Shown here in pieces: positions 1 to 8,801 of a stretch of DNA of 64,000 nt. Location of the stretch: contig NZ_BCRM01000026.1 of NCBI RefSeq assembly GCF_001552595.1, positions 21,911 through 85,910 of the forward strand, in the 5' to 3' direction. The stretch is from Rhodococcus erythropolis NBRC 15567. Lineage in GTDB: Bacteria > Actinomycetota > Actinomycetes > Mycobacteriales > Mycobacteriaceae. A program made the translations under genes and the position numbers. The first letter of the stretch is position 1; each line of letters begins with the position of its first letter. The notes beneath the pieces were generated by a model. That model searched no databases and had not been told where the DNA came from. It was given only the letters and a program-made list of their open reading frames with translations.

Positions 1-703
1 CCATGACGCGTAGATGCAGGTCCGTTTCGATGGCCGCCACCGTCTCTGGTCGACAGCTGCTGCTCTGGCTCTGCCAGAGCAGTCGCTTCGAGAGCGCCAC
101 CGACATCGGTGCAGTGTTCGTCGCAATGTCTCGGGCGATCACCAACGCCGCCGAAAGCACTTCGTCAGCGGGCAGGCAACGGCTACCCAACCCGAGCGCG
201 ATTGCCTCGGCTCCGTCGAACGTCCTTCCAGTCAAAAGGATGTCGGCGGCCACAGCCATTCCGGCGATGCGCGGAACCGTCCAATGCGCCATCGCATCCG
301 GCAACACACCGAGGCGAACCTGCGGAATTGCATACTTGGCGTCAGCTGCAAAGATTCTGATATCGGCCTGCATCGCGATGGTGAGGCCGATTCCGATCGC
401 ATGTCCGTTCACCGCTGCGATGACCGGCTTTCGCAACTCGAACGCCGGCGGATCCACCGGTGATGACGAAAACTGCTCGCCGTCAGGTGAATCGAAGGTG
501 CCGGCGCCGTCGCCAAGATCTGCACCCGCGCAGAATGCTGGTGGCGCACCGGTCAGCACGATCACGCGAACGGAATCGTCTTCGTCGAGCTTTCGGTACG
601 CCTGCCCCAAGTCTCGACCCATGTGCTTGTTGAAGGCATTCCGTTTGTCAGGCCTGTCGAGGGTCACGACGGCAACGCCGCCGTCCACCGAAACCGAGAT
701 CAT
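1..703 (-). CDS. Enoyl-CoA hydratase/isomerase (crotonase) family protein, 3' end cut by window
   Basis: Reading the minus strand from the ATG at 703 gives a crotonase-fold protein that runs off the window with about 234 residues present and no stop. FCAGADL (about residues 57-63) is the oxyanion-hole/CoA-binding loop, and NGHAIGIGL is the second conserved crotonase segment. These enzymes hydrate or isomerise enoyl-CoA in fatty-acid or aromatic catabolism; the exact substrate cannot be told. Its ATG overlaps the TGA of the upstream TetR gene in an ATGA junction (700-703), so the two are probably cotranscribed and translationally coupled, and the TetR protein may control this step. The usual family length is about 250-270 residues, so only a short C-terminal tail is missing. 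Confidence 0.9.
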   Translation of the reverse strand, partial: MISVSVDGGVAVVTLDRPDKRNAFNKHMGRDLGQAYRKLDEDDSVRVIVLTGAPPAFCAGADLGDGAGTFDSPDGEQFSSSPVDPPAFELRKPVIAAVNGHAIGIGLTIAMQADIRIFAADAKYAIPQVRLGVLPDAMAHWTVPRIAGMAVAADILLTGRTFDGAEAIALGLGSRCLPADEVLSAALVIARDIATNTAPMSVALSKRLLWQSQSSSCRPETVAAIETDLHLRVM

Positions 704-1320
704 CGCCCCACCGCTTCCGTCCCGACGGCATCGGCCGGATGCGCAGCCAGGACGTACAGAGATCGTGCGAGGGCATCTACAAAGCCGTCCTGACCCTCGA
801 GCCCACGGGTCAACCCCTGCATTGTCGTCGTCCCGGCCAGCAGGTCGAACAAGAACATCGCATCCGCACCTGCCGGGATCTCACCACGCCTCACCGCGTC
901 GTCCAGCAGATCCTGAAACGCTGCACGAACCGGTGCACCGATAGCCAACAGACGTTGTCGCGCCTCCACCGTCCGCGAATCGGCAAGCAGGCCAGGAACT
1001 CCGGCCCGCGCCGCGGGTCGGGCAGCGCGAACCAGGAAGATGTGCACCCACGTCGTCAGATCCACCCGCAAATCACCGGTCGACCGAGGCAACGGATGTC
1101 CGCCCGGTCCATGCACTGCTTCTTCGATCAGGGCTTCCCGTGACGACCAGCGACGGTAGATGGCCGGCGTATTGACACCGGCAGTCCTGGCAATGGCCGA
1201 AATGGTCGTCTGCTGATACCCGACTTCGGCCAGCAGTGTGCGAGCTGCAACCAGCACTGCCTCGTCCTTGCCTGGGTCGCGTGGTCGTCCGATACGGGCG
1301 GGAGACTCGGTTTTCACCAT
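700..1320 (-). CDS. TetR/AcrR family transcriptional regulator
   Basis: A 206-residue one-component repressor. An N-terminal helix-turn-helix occupies about residues 15-60 (GRPRDPGKDEAV, then ISAIARTAGVNTPAIYRRW, the recognition helix), followed by an all-helical ligand-binding domain. The length is typical for the family. Translation is coupled to the downstream crotonase gene by a 4-bp overlap, suggesting control of acyl-CoA metabolism and autoregulation. The AT-rich stretch just upstream (about 1324-1344), with TAAC and GTTA half-sites, is the likely promoter/operator. The ligand cannot be predicted from sequence. Confidence 0.9.
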   Translation of the reverse strand: MVKTESPARIGRPRDPGKDEAVLVAARTLLAEVGYQQTTISAIARTAGVNTPAIYRRWSSREALIEEAVHGPGGHPLPRSTGDLRVDLTTWVHIFLVRAARPAARAGVPGLLADSRTVEARQRLLAIGAPVRAAFQDLLDDAVRRGEIPAGADAMFLFDLLAGTTTMQGLTRGLEGQDGFVDALARSLYVLAAHPADAVGTEAVGR

Positions 1321-1366
1321 TACATATTAACTCGTAACGTTATCTCCCTACCTGAACGAACGCAGT

Positions 1367-1828
1367 TCAGGTGCCGGACGGCTTGGGGAGCCTCGTCATT
1401 CCGTAGACGTGATCAGCGCGCACCGTGAGGATCTGTCGACGCTCCGCAACCATCGCTTCGCGGTACTCCTCCCAATCGGGATGCTCCTGACCGCTGATGT
1501 CCCGGTACAGCTCGACCAGTGCGTCAGACACTTCGTCGTGAGGATCGGCCGCGACGGGTGTCACCACGGCAAGTCCTTCGATCACGGCGTAGCTCCAGAA
1601 GTCGGGCGCGCTGACGTGGAGGGAAACCCGCGGATCGCGGATCGCATTTTTACTCTTGGCGCGATCGGCTGTGATGGACACGGAAGCCGTCTTCGACTCG
1701 ACGTCCCAGCAGTAAATGATGTTGGACAACTGCGGGCGGCCGTCACGCTTGACGGTTGCCAGCACGCCTTGTTTTCCCTGGGCCACGAGTGCGAACAACG
1801 CTTCGGCGGTGTCTGTGTCATTACTCAT
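1367..1828 (-). CDS. PPOX-class F420/FMN-dependent oxidoreductase (Rv1155-like)
   Basis: A 153-residue split beta-barrel protein of the pyridoxamine-5'-phosphate-oxidase-like superfamily. VLATVKRDGRPQLSNIIY near the N terminus is the typical first two strands, and the fold continues through RDPRVSLHV. Actinobacterial members bind F420 or FMN and reduce varied small molecules; true PdxH activity is unlikely at this size. The ATG at 1828 was chosen because homology begins there; the open frame extends upstream but adds a sequence of poor family character. It is divergent from the PhzF-like gene, with about 110 bp between starts. Confidence 0.85.
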   Translation of the reverse strand: MSNDTDTAEALFALVAQGKQGVLATVKRDGRPQLSNIIYCWDVESKTASVSITADRAKSKNAIRDPRVSLHVSAPDFWSYAVIEGLAVVTPVAADPHDEVSDALVELYRDISGQEHPDWEEYREAMVAERRQILTVRADHVYGMTRLPKPSGT

Positions 1829-1940
1829 ATCTGCACCAACGACGCCGTGCGGCCGGTTTGTTCCGGAGGCAGTCCAGTTCGAAGATCGCGGACCGCAATC
1901 GCGCGATGACTCTTCCCCCGATGGACGACAGCGGACAAAG

Positions 1941-2819
1941 ATGGTCGACATGGCAACTTCTCACGACATCCTCCGACTGACTGCGTTCAGTTCGGATCCG
2001 GCCGGCGGTAATCCCGCCGGCGTGCTGCTCGACGCCCGCGGGCTCGACGACCCCGAATTACAATCCGTTGCAGCCGAAGTCGGGTATGCCGAGACGGCGT
2101 TCCTCATCGAACCGGAACTCGGAGGCAACCCGCGCCACAGCCGGATCCGGTACTTCTCCCCTATCGCCGAAGTACCGTTCTGCGGTCATGCCACTATTGC
2201 GACGGCCATCGCTCTCACCGAGCGAGACGGCGACGGAACCTTCACATTCGAAACACCGATCGGACCGGTATCCATCGACACGGCGACCGACGAGGACGGA
2301 AGGTCGACCGCGACCTTCACCAGCGTCGAACCGTCGGTCTCGCCGATCGATCACGCCGTGCTGACAGCGCTGCTCGGGCTCATCGGCGTCGATTCGTCTG
2401 CGCTCGACGCGCGGTATCCCGCAATGCTCTCGTACGCCGGCAACACTCACCCGATCGTCGTACTTCGTGATCAGTCGACATTCGACGAGTTCACCTTCGA
2501 TCCATCCGCAATGCGAATTCTGATGGACGCGCAGGGGTGGGCCGGCACGGTGACAATCCTGCACCCCCTCGACGACAACACCTTCGAAGCCCGAAATCTG
2601 TTTCCGGTGGGAAACATCGTCGAGGATCCCGCAACCGGGTCCGCAGTGGCGTCGACCGGCGGTTACCTGCGCAAACTCGAACCCGCGGCCACTCCGCGGC
2701 GGATCACCATCCACCAGGGCCGACACGTCGGGCGTCCCAGTGTGCTCGAGGTCGACATCCCAGTCGACGGCGGTATCTCGGTCACCGGCACCGCAGTGCC
2801 CGTCATCGACGGGCAATAG
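1941..2819 (+). CDS. PhzF family isomerase/epimerase-like protein
   Basis: A 292-residue protein of the PhzF/diaminopimelate-epimerase-like fold, the usual family length. Visible family motifs are GGNPAGV near the N terminus, GYAETAFL with the glutamate equivalent to the catalytic Glu of PhzF, CGHAT, and EDPATGSA in the second half-domain. PhzF itself isomerises dihydro-hydroxyanthranilate in phenazine synthesis, but no other phenazine genes are present, so this is one of the many orphan homologues of unknown substrate. Two ATGs (1941 and 1950) are possible; neither has a strong ribosome-binding site. Confidence 0.88.
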   Translation: MVDMATSHDILRLTAFSSDPAGGNPAGVLLDARGLDDPELQSVAAEVGYAETAFLIEPELGGNPRHSRIRYFSPIAEVPFCGHATIATAIALTERDGDGTFTFETPIGPVSIDTATDEDGRSTATFTSVEPSVSPIDHAVLTALLGLIGVDSSALDARYPAMLSYAGNTHPIVVLRDQSTFDEFTFDPSAMRILMDAQGWAGTVTILHPLDDNTFEARNLFPVGNIVEDPATGSAVASTGGYLRKLEPAATPRRITIHQGRHVGRPSVLEVDIPVDGGISVTGTAVPVIDGQ

Positions 2820-2907
2820 TCAACCTCAGCGATGAGTTTCTCCCAGCCGGCGGGTCTATTCACCAGAGCGACGTCACAAGACCATCGCATCGAGCCGGGA
2901 GAACACC

Positions 2908-3333
2908 ATGTCTGCAATCGCGTCAACCGCACACAACCTCCACGTCACCAAGCCACGTGCCGTACTCGGCGCCACGGTAATTGCTCTCGTCGTCAATCTG
3001 ATCCTGTGGTTGATCGGCCTCGCATTGGGCGGATCATTCGAGATGACAGATCAGGGAAAGCCGGCGAGCGTCGCGCCTGGTGGGGTCATCACATTGACGG
3101 TGGTGCCACTGCTGGTCGGTTTGTCGGTCGCAATGTTGATCTCACTGAAGTGGGAGCCGATCATCCGCATCGCCCAGATCGTGGGTGCAGTCGTGGCGCT
3201 CGGCACCATCGCTTTGACCATTGCCGCGGACTTCGACGCCGCCAGCACGGTCATGCTCGCGCTGATGCACGTGGTTGTCGCCGCGGGCGTCGTCGTCGCG
3301 CTCGAGGCTGTACGTCGGTCCCCCTCGAACTAG
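2908..3333 (+). CDS. Small four-helix membrane protein (DUF6069-like)
   Basis: A 141-residue integral membrane protein with four hydrophobic segments (about residues 18-40, 60-82, 88-108 and 114-134) separated by short loops, and a GGSFEM...GKPASVAPG loop outside helix 1. This pattern fits the actinobacterial DUF6069 group. No enzymatic motif is visible and the function is unknown. The start has a good ribosome-binding site (GGGAGA about 6 nt upstream). The gene stands alone and its stop overlaps the convergent GAF-ANTAR gene by 4 bp. Confidence 0.78.
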   Translation: MSAIASTAHNLHVTKPRAVLGATVIALVVNLILWLIGLALGGSFEMTDQGKPASVAPGGVITLTVVPLLVGLSVAMLISLKWEPIIRIAQIVGAVVALGTIALTIAADFDAASTVMLALMHVVVAAGVVVALEAVRRSPSN

Positions 3334-4163
3334 ACAGCGGTAGGCGGCGCCGAATACGTCTCGACGATCTCGGCTGCCACGTCGCGCAACCGGGTATTCG
3401 TCGTCTGAGACTGCTTGCGCAGCATGTGAAATGCGGTGTCGGCGTCGATCCGATGGATGGCCATCAGCATGCCTTTGGCCTGTTCGATCGGCGCCCGGGT
3501 CTCGAGCGCACGTTGCAAGGCATCAGCCACCGCCTTGGCGGACTTGAAACGAGAGAAGTCGCCGATCGCGCGTGAGACCGTTGTCGTGAGAATCTCCATG
3601 ACATCCGCGTCGACGCGGTCGAATGCCGCTGAGGCGCGTCCGTACAGGTTGAACGAACCCAGTCGCTGATCCGGCGTGAAAAGCGGCGCCGCGAGAAAGG
3701 ACTTGATCCCTTCGTCCTTCGCCGCCGCCGCGAACCGCGGCCAGCGTTCCGCGCTGGTCTCGGCATCGACGACAACGGTTTCACCGGTTCGAGCGGCGTG
3801 CAGACATGGTCCGTCGCCGGCGTCGTATTGCTCGATGTCGACACGCAGAGTCCGCGAATCGGTATGAACGGCGGTGTAGGTCTGCCCGGCCAGATCGATG
3901 GTGACGCCGATGCTGTCGGCGCCCTCGATGGCGTCGTTCGCGATTTCGACGGCGCGCTGGAGCAAAACCACGAGTTCGTCCTCGTCGCCGATACTTCCTC
4001 CGAGCGCTGCCAGCAACTCCCGGACCGCGCTTGCGGTCAGCCGAGTTTCCGCAGCCTCGACGGCGACGTCAGCACCCGTTGCCGTCGCATCGTCCGGCAT
4101 TACCGACGGCACCGAATCCTCGGTTCTCGGGTCGAAGCCTCTGGGGTCGAAAGCGGTATCCAC
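3330..4163 (-). CDS. GAF and ANTAR domain-containing RNA-binding antiterminator
   Basis: A 277-residue protein with a GAF sensor domain (about residues 60-200; it includes DGPCLHAARTGETVVVDAE and FLAAPLFTPDQRLGSFNLY) followed by a C-terminal ANTAR domain (about 215-270; EQAKGMLMAIHRIDADTAFHMLRKQSQ is diagnostic). ANTAR proteins bind paired hairpins in nascent RNA and prevent termination, so this is a signal-dependent antiterminator. The start is a GTG. It lies 76 bp downstream of an ECF sigma-factor gene on the same strand, so the two probably form a stress-response pair. The ligand and target RNA are unknown. Confidence 0.92.
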   Translation of the reverse strand: MDTAFDPRGFDPRTEDSVPSVMPDDATATGADVAVEAAETRLTASAVRELLAALGGSIGDEDELVVLLQRAVEIANDAIEGADSIGVTIDLAGQTYTAVHTDSRTLRVDIEQYDAGDGPCLHAARTGETVVVDAETSAERWPRFAAAAKDEGIKSFLAAPLFTPDQRLGSFNLYGRASAAFDRVDADVMEILTTTVSRAIGDFSRFKSAKAVADALQRALETRAPIEQAKGMLMAIHRIDADTAFHMLRKQSQTTNTRLRDVAAEIVETYSAPPTAV

Positions 4164-4239
4164 GACGAAGCATTCTTCCAGCTACCCGGGCCGTCAGGAG
4201 AGTGAGTTCGGTGACAGAACCCGGCAAACCGCCGAGTCG

Positions 4240-4809
4240 TCATCGCCATCGGTCGAGCGCGAGACCCAGATTCCGCCTCGCCCGAGTGTGTTGGCCACGA
4301 ACCGCGTCCGGACTCAGTTCCAGGACAACTGCGATCTGTGGATACGTCATGCCCTCCACTTCCCGCAAGACCCAGGCGGCGCGCTGACGCAGCGGTAGAC
4401 GATCGAGTTCGGCTTCAAGAGCGTCGAGAAATGCTGTGCCGCAGACTTCCTCGCTCGGATCGCGCAATCGAGTATCGACTTCGTCCCGAAGTCCGTCCAC
4501 ATCGGCGGCGCAGGAGCCGACTTTTCGATGGACATCCGCGATCTTGCGAGAGCAGATCGCGAACAACCAGGTCTTGATGCTCGAGCGCCGCTGAAACCCC
4601 GGAAGTTGGCGCCAGGCGGCAACGCAGGTTTCCTGGACGATGTCGTCGACGTCACTCTCACTGGTGACGAGTCGACGGGCAAATCGATACAAGTGCGGGC
4701 CGTATCGGCGAACGATGACGTCGAAGGCCGCATGATCGCCGAGCATTGCCGAGTCGACCAGCACCTCGTCACTGAAGTCGGTAAGCAAGCCGTCGAATTG
4801 ATCTGTCAC
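4240..4809 (-). CDS. ECF-type RNA polymerase sigma factor
   Basis: A 189-residue sigma-70 family protein with region 2 (about residues 25-95; DVDDIVQETCVAAWRQLPGF) and region 4 (about 125-185; LPLRQRAAWVLREVEGMTYPQIAVVLELSPDAVRGQHTRAR, a helix-turn-helix). The GTG at 4809 is preferred because an AGGAG lies 8 nt before it; a GTG 9 nt further upstream would have only a 1-nt spacer. No anti-sigma gene is adjacent; instead the GAF-ANTAR antiterminator follows. This suggests control by transcription or by a distant partner. Confidence 0.9.
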   Translation of the reverse strand: MTDQFDGLLTDFSDEVLVDSAMLGDHAAFDVIVRRYGPHLYRFARRLVTSESDVDDIVQETCVAAWRQLPGFQRRSSIKTWLFAICSRKIADVHRKVGSCAADVDGLRDEVDTRLRDPSEEVCGTAFLDALEAELDRLPLRQRAAWVLREVEGMTYPQIAVVLELSPDAVRGQHTRARRNLGLALDRWR

Positions 4810-4893
4810 CGCGCACACTCCTACTAGGGAGCCGTCGCGGGAGTGAGGCCTGGCTATTCTACCGCGTCCACGTCGACGCCCGCGGGAGCGCTC

Positions 4894-6405
4894 TCAGGCT
4901 TCGAGTGCGGAGGCAATGACGGGAAGCCCGATCGGCGCCCCACCGTTGATCAGTTTCTCGAGTAGATCCTGATCGAGGTGCTGCTCGACGAGATCAGCGA
5001 GAAGGTCGAGTTGTTGTTCTCGCACCGCGGCAACCGAGGTGTCGGGTGCAGCAACAAAACCGGGAACCGCGATCTCACGCAGAAGGCTGCGCCGAAAGTC
5101 GTCACTTTCCAGGAGACCATGCCAGTGTGTCCCTCGAACAGACCCTCGCACACTGCCTTCCGGCACACCGCCCGAGTCCGCCAGCAATGGACGGTCCCCG
5201 TTGTGCACGACGCGTCCGTGATGAATCTCGTACCCCGACACCGAGATACCGTCGGCGGAACCGGTTACCTGCGCCAGCACTTTGTCCGAAGCGAATTCGA
5301 TGTCGAGGTCCAGCAGACCGAGTCCTGCGGTGGTCCCTGATCCTGATTCGACCTCGTCGACGATCGAATTACCCAGCATCTGGTATCCGCCGCAGACTCC
5401 CAGCACCGCCTGCCCGCGGCCCGCTCGGGCGATGATCTCGTCAGCCAGGCCGGTACTCCGCAACCACTCGAGGTCACTCACGGTGGACTTACTACCGGGG
5501 ATCACCACGAGGTCTGCGTCGCGGATCCGCGACGGATCGGTCACCCACGAAACTGCCACGCCCGGTTCACATGCCAGCGCCTCGACATCCGTCGAGTTGG
5601 AGATGCGGGGGAGCCGAACCGCAGCAACGGTGAGCCAGGCCGAACCGACGGGTGGGCCAGGGCGCCCTACCGGGGCGTTGCCGGTGACGCCAAGCGAATC
5701 CTCGGCGTCGAGCCAAAGATCGTCGGCAAACGGGATCACTCCGAGAGTGGGTCGACCGGTGAGGCTGCGCAGTTGATCCAGTCCGGGTTCCAACAGTGCA
5801 ACGTCACCGCGGAATTTGTTGATCACAAATCCCGCGATCAATGCCTGGTCGCTCGGCGAGAGCACAGCAACGGTCCCGAACAGATGGGCCAGGACGCCGC
5901 CGCGATCGATGTCACCGACGACGACGACCGGAATCTGCGCAGCCTCAGCCAATCCCATGTTGGCAAGATCCGTTGCGCGCAAGTTGATTTCGGCCGGTGA
6001 ACCGGCGCCTTCACAGATCACGACGTCGAACTCGGATCGAAGCGATTCGAGATCTTCGGCCACGACGGCGCGAAGCCACTGCCGATGCTGCATGTAATCG
6101 CGAGCACCCACCGTGGTCATCGCCTTGCCCCGAACGACCAGTTGCGAAGTGCGATCACTCCCCGGCTTGAGCAGCACGGGATTGAATCGAACACTCGGCT
6201 CCAGACCGCATGCCCGCGCCTGAAGTGCCTGCGCACGGCCGATCTCTCCGCCGTCCAGCGTGACCACGGAGTTGTTCGACATGTTCTGCGCCTTGAACGG
6301 CGCCACTCGGACGCCTCGACGCGCCAACATGCGACACAATCCGGCCACCAGAACGCTCTTGCCTGCGTCGGAAGTAGTGCCGGCTACCAGCAGAGCGCCG
6401 CGCAT
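4894..6405 (-). CDS. cobQ: Cobyric acid synthase
   Basis: A 503-residue amidotransferase that amidates four side chains of adenosylcobyrinic acid a,c-diamide in cobalamin synthesis. The N-terminal dethiobiotin-synthetase-like ATPase starts [19 protein letters not shown] (P-loop). The C-terminal class-I glutaminase carries [10 protein letters not shown] with the catalytic Cys and a late HWHG. The length matches full CobQ rather than the short GatD. The ATG at 6405 begins exactly at family homology; the longer open frame upstream is within map. It lies 8 bp after the methionine aminopeptidase gene. No other cobalamin gene or cobalamin riboswitch is in the window. Confidence 0.95.
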   Translation of the reverse strand: MRGALLVAGTTSDAGKSVLVAGLCRMLARRGVRVAPFKAQNMSNNSVVTLDGGEIGRAQALQARACGLEPSVRFNPVLLKPGSDRTSQLVVRGKAMTTVGARDYMQHRQWLRAVVAEDLESLRSEFDVVICEGAGSPAEINLRATDLANMGLAEAAQIPVVVVGDIDRGGVLAHLFGTVAVLSPSDQALIAGFVINKFRGDVALLEPGLDQLRSLTGRPTLGVIPFADDLWLDAEDSLGVTGNAPVGRPGPPVGSAWLTVAAVRLPRISNSTDVEALACEPGVAVSWVTDPSRIRDADLVVIPGSKSTVSDLEWLRSTGLADEIIARAGRGQAVLGVCGGYQMLGNSIVDEVESGSGTTAGLGLLDLDIEFASDKVLAQVTGSADGISVSGYEIHHGRVVHNGDRPLLADSGGVPEGSVRGSVRGTHWHGLLESDDFRRSLLREIAVPGFVAAPDTSVAAVREQQLDLLADLVEQHLDQDLLEKLINGGAPIGLPVIASALEA

Positions 6406-6413
6406 CGCCGAAC

Positions 6414-7271
6414 TCAAGGCAGGGTGAGAATCTCTGCACCGGTCTCGGTGACCACCAAGGTGTGCTCGAACTGCGCCGTCCACTTACGGTCCTTGGTGAC
6501 GACGGTCCAGCCGTCCTCCCAGATCTCGTAGTCGATACCACCGAGGTTGATCATCGGTTCGATCGTGAAGACCATACCCGGTTCGATGATCGTCTCGACC
6601 GCGGGCTCGTCGTAGTGCAGGATCACGAGGCCGTTGTGGAAGGTCTCGCCGATTCCGTGTCCGGTGAAGTCCCGGACGACGCCGTACCCGAACCGATGGG
6701 CGTAGGACTCGATGACGCGTCCGATCACGTTGAGCGCGCGGCCGGGCTTGACGGCTTTGATGGCCCGCATCGTTGCCTCGTGTGTGCGCTCGACGAGCAA
6801 GCGGTTCTCTTCGGACACGTCACCGGCGAGGAACGTCGCATTGGTGTCCCCGTGCACCCCGTTGATGTACGCGGTGACGTCGATATTGACGATGTCTCCG
6901 TCCTGGATCACGGTCGAGTCGGGGATTCCGTGGCAGATCACCTCGTTGAGAGACGTGCAGCACGACTTGGGAAAGCTCTTGTAGCCCAACGTCGACGGGT
7001 ATGCGCCGTGGTCGAGCATGAACTCGTGTGCGATGCGGTCGAGCTCGTCGGTCGTGACACCGGGAGCGACAGCCTTGCCGGCTTCCTGCAGCGCGCCGGC
7101 AGCGATCTTGCTGGCGATGCGCATCGCCTCGATCGTCTCCGGCGTCTGAACCCAGGGCTCGTTGCCCTCTTTGGCGGTCGGCTTCCACGCGTACTCGGGC
7201 CGCTCGATCTTCGAGGGCACAGCGAGGACGGGAGAGACGGTTCCAGGGACCAATGGGGTACGCACAGACAT
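6414..7271 (-). CDS. map: Type I methionine aminopeptidase
   Basis: A 285-residue enzyme that removes the initiator methionine from nascent proteins. The dinuclear metal ligands are all visible: the two Asp in [19 protein letters not shown], His in FTGHGIG, Glu in TIEPMI and Glu in QFEHTL. The roughly 40-residue N-terminal extension before the catalytic domain, containing a PTAKEG linker, resembles the mycobacterial long form (Rv2861c-like), thought to contact the ribosome. It is the first gene of a two-gene run with cobQ. ATG start; its upstream neighbour is the transglutaminase-like gene, 29 bp away on the same strand. Confidence 0.95.
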   Translation of the reverse strand: MSVRTPLVPGTVSPVLAVPSKIERPEYAWKPTAKEGNEPWVQTPETIEAMRIASKIAAGALQEAGKAVAPGVTTDELDRIAHEFMLDHGAYPSTLGYKSFPKSCCTSLNEVICHGIPDSTVIQDGDIVNIDVTAYINGVHGDTNATFLAGDVSEENRLLVERTHEATMRAIKAVKPGRALNVIGRVIESYAHRFGYGVVRDFTGHGIGETFHNGLVILHYDEPAVETIIEPGMVFTIEPMINLGGIDYEIWEDGWTVVTKDRKWTAQFEHTLVVTETGAEILTLP

Positions 7272-7300
7272 GCAGAACAGCCTAGACCTCGCGTCGCGCG

Positions 7301-8020
7301 TCAGCCGGATGCACTCCAGTTCCGGAAAACCGGATCGACGAGAATTCTGATGGGGGTCGACATCGTCTGTCCGAATTCCTCGAAGAGCTTGTCGCGAGAT
7401 TCGAAGGTGCCCAGATCACGGTCGACGAATTCGGAGAAGTCCAAGCAATCGCACGAAATTGATTTGCCCCAACTGATCGGAGCGCGTCCGATCGCGTCGA
7501 ACAGTGTCTCCTCGCCAGTGTTCGTGAACGGTTCGAGCGCTGAGACCACCGCAGGTGAAACGATCTCGGAGATGTCCTGCCAGCGTCCGTCGACCAGAAA
7601 TTCCGGCCACGCCAGCAGCACAGACTTCGGAATCACCGCATGTAGACGCCGAAATCTCGGGTACCAGAACTCCCCACGAAGTACGAGACCGCGAACTCGC
7701 GTGGCGATACCTCGGCGGCGAGCCAACGCTTCGACGACAGCCAGTCTCTGACTGCAGGATCCGCGTCCTCGGCTCAATGTCACCGAGACGGGTTGCCGGT
7801 CGTCGAGGCCGTACACCGGCCGAATATTTGCAGCGACGCTGCGATGCGCCGACACCAGGAACTCCTGCGCCGACTGGATCGAACCTTCTGCAATGTCCTC
7901 GCAGAGGCGAGCCACGTCATCGTGGCCCCAGTCGAGAATCGGCGTCGCGGTTATATCGCCAACGGACACATCGTGGCGGATGTCACCTTGGCGGATTCCG
8001 CCGAGCAGCACGCACGTCAT
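7301..8020 (-). CDS. Transglutaminase-like superfamily protein
   Basis: A 239-residue protein. The central segment [27 protein letters not shown], then [27 protein letters not shown], matches the transglutaminase-like core with Cys, His and Asp in the expected order. Such proteins are peptidases or amidases, and often have unknown targets. There is no signal peptide, so a cytoplasmic location is expected. It lies divergent to the SMR pair and upstream of map. The assignment rests on the Cys-His-Asp pattern only, so the substrate is open. Confidence 0.72.
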   Translation of the reverse strand: MTCVLLGGIRQGDIRHDVSVGDITATPILDWGHDDVARLCEDIAEGSIQSAQEFLVSAHRSVAANIRPVYGLDDRQPVSVTLSRGRGSCSQRLAVVEALARRRGIATRVRGLVLRGEFWYPRFRRLHAVIPKSVLLAWPEFLVDGRWQDISEIVSPAVVSALEPFTNTGEETLFDAIGRAPISWGKSISCDCLDFSEFVDRDLGTFESRDKLFEEFGQTMSTPIRILVDPVFRNWSASG

Positions 8021-8073
8021 GTCTCAACCGTAGTGCGCGACCGGAATCGGTGGAGCCTGACAGAATCCGAACC

Positions 8074-8424
8074 GTGAAGAAATGGCTCCTGTTGATCACC
8101 GCGATCCTGACCGAGGTGTCCGCGACTCTGTCTCTGCGCGCGGCCCTCGATCACCCCGCCTGGTACGTCGTGGTCGTCGGCGGATATCTCGCAGCATTCA
8201 CCGCGTTGTCGTTCGTCCTGCGGGAGGGCATGGGACTCGGTGTTGCATACGGAATCTGGGGCGCAACCGGAGTTGTCCTGACCGCGGTGTTCGCGACTTT
8301 CCTTTTCGGCGACCCCCTGACAGCCACCATGGGCGTCGGCATTGCCCTGGTCATCGGCGGAGTCCTCTGCGTTGAACTCGGTTCCCAGGTTGCTGCCGAC
8401 AGCGGGCCGGCGGACCCGGCATGA
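8074..8424 (+). CDS. Small multidrug resistance (SMR) transporter subunit 1
   Basis: A 116-residue four-helix drug/proton antiporter subunit. TM1 carries the essential proton-binding glutamate in ILTEVSATLSLRAA, and GVAYGIWGATGVVLTAV is the TM3/TM4 SMR signature. It starts at GTG 8074, where the family N terminus (KKWLLLI) begins; the longer frame upstream is antisense to the transglutaminase-like gene. Its stop overlaps the next SMR gene by 4 bp, so the two probably work as a heteromeric pair of the EbrAB/YkkCD kind. The extra C-terminal tail (SQVAADSGPADPA) may help set topology. Confidence 0.9.
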   Translation: MKKWLLLITAILTEVSATLSLRAALDHPAWYVVVVGGYLAAFTALSFVLREGMGLGVAYGIWGATGVVLTAVFATFLFGDPLTATMGVGIALVIGGVLCVELGSQVAADSGPADPA

Positions 8425-8747
8425 CTTTCGTATTTCTGATCGCTGCAATTATTTCCGAGGTCACCGCGACGTTGTCACTACGGATGGCGTCGCAGGACGG
8501 CAGCGACAAACGATGGCTCGCGGTTGTCACCGTGGGGTACCTCGCCGCTTTCGCTTTCCTCACGCTCGCACTCGACGCGGGCCTGACAATCGGCGTTGCG
8601 TACGGCATCTGGACTGCTTGCGGGGTGGCGCTGACAGCAATCGCATCCCGCATTCTCTTTCGCGAACCGCTGACCAAGCTCATGATCGTGGGGATCGGCC
8701 TTATCGCGGCAGGCGTGCTTCTCATCGAACTCGGTGCGGGCCACTGA
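8421..8747 (+). CDS. Small multidrug resistance (SMR) transporter subunit 2
   Basis: A 108-residue SMR protein whose ATG overlaps the stop of subunit 1 (ATGA). The TM1 glutamate is in IISEVTATLSLRMA, and GVAYGIWTACGVALTAI repeats the family signature. The two subunits share the same core and probably insert in opposite orientation to form the antiparallel dimer. Likely substrates are quaternary ammonium compounds or guanidinium-type cations, but which cannot be told. There is no room for a guanidine riboswitch in the 53-bp gap upstream of the pair. Confidence 0.9.
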   Translation: MTFVFLIAAIISEVTATLSLRMASQDGSDKRWLAVVTVGYLAAFAFLTLALDAGLTIGVAYGIWTACGVALTAIASRILFREPLTKLMIVGIGLIAAGVLLIELGAGH

Positions 8748-8764
8748 ACCCAGCAAACAGGGTG

Positions 8765-8783
8765 TAAGGTTTACCTAACTTTG
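8765..8783 (+). promoter_or_regulatory. Candidate IdeR/DtxR iron box upstream of AraC regulator
   Basis: A 19-bp site reading TAAGGTTTACCTAACTTTG matches the iron-box consensus TTAGGTTAGCCTAACCTAA at 13 of 19 positions, including AGGTT and CCTAAC. It sits 19 bp before the AraC start, where bound repressor would block transcription. A second, similar box precedes the siderophore-binding gene. The match was made by eye. Confidence 0.6.
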
Positions 8784-8801
8784 CTTTGGAGGTAGTCCGC
8801 G

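Noticed and set aside
4810..4893. Cobalamin riboswitch near cobQ
   Set aside because: cobQ is downstream of map on the minus strand and this spacer lies after its stop; no B12-box was found before map or cobQ.
8021..8073. Possible guanidine (ykkC) riboswitch before the SMR pair
   Set aside because: Only 53 bp separate the divergent starts, too short for the aptamer, and none of its conserved elements is seen.
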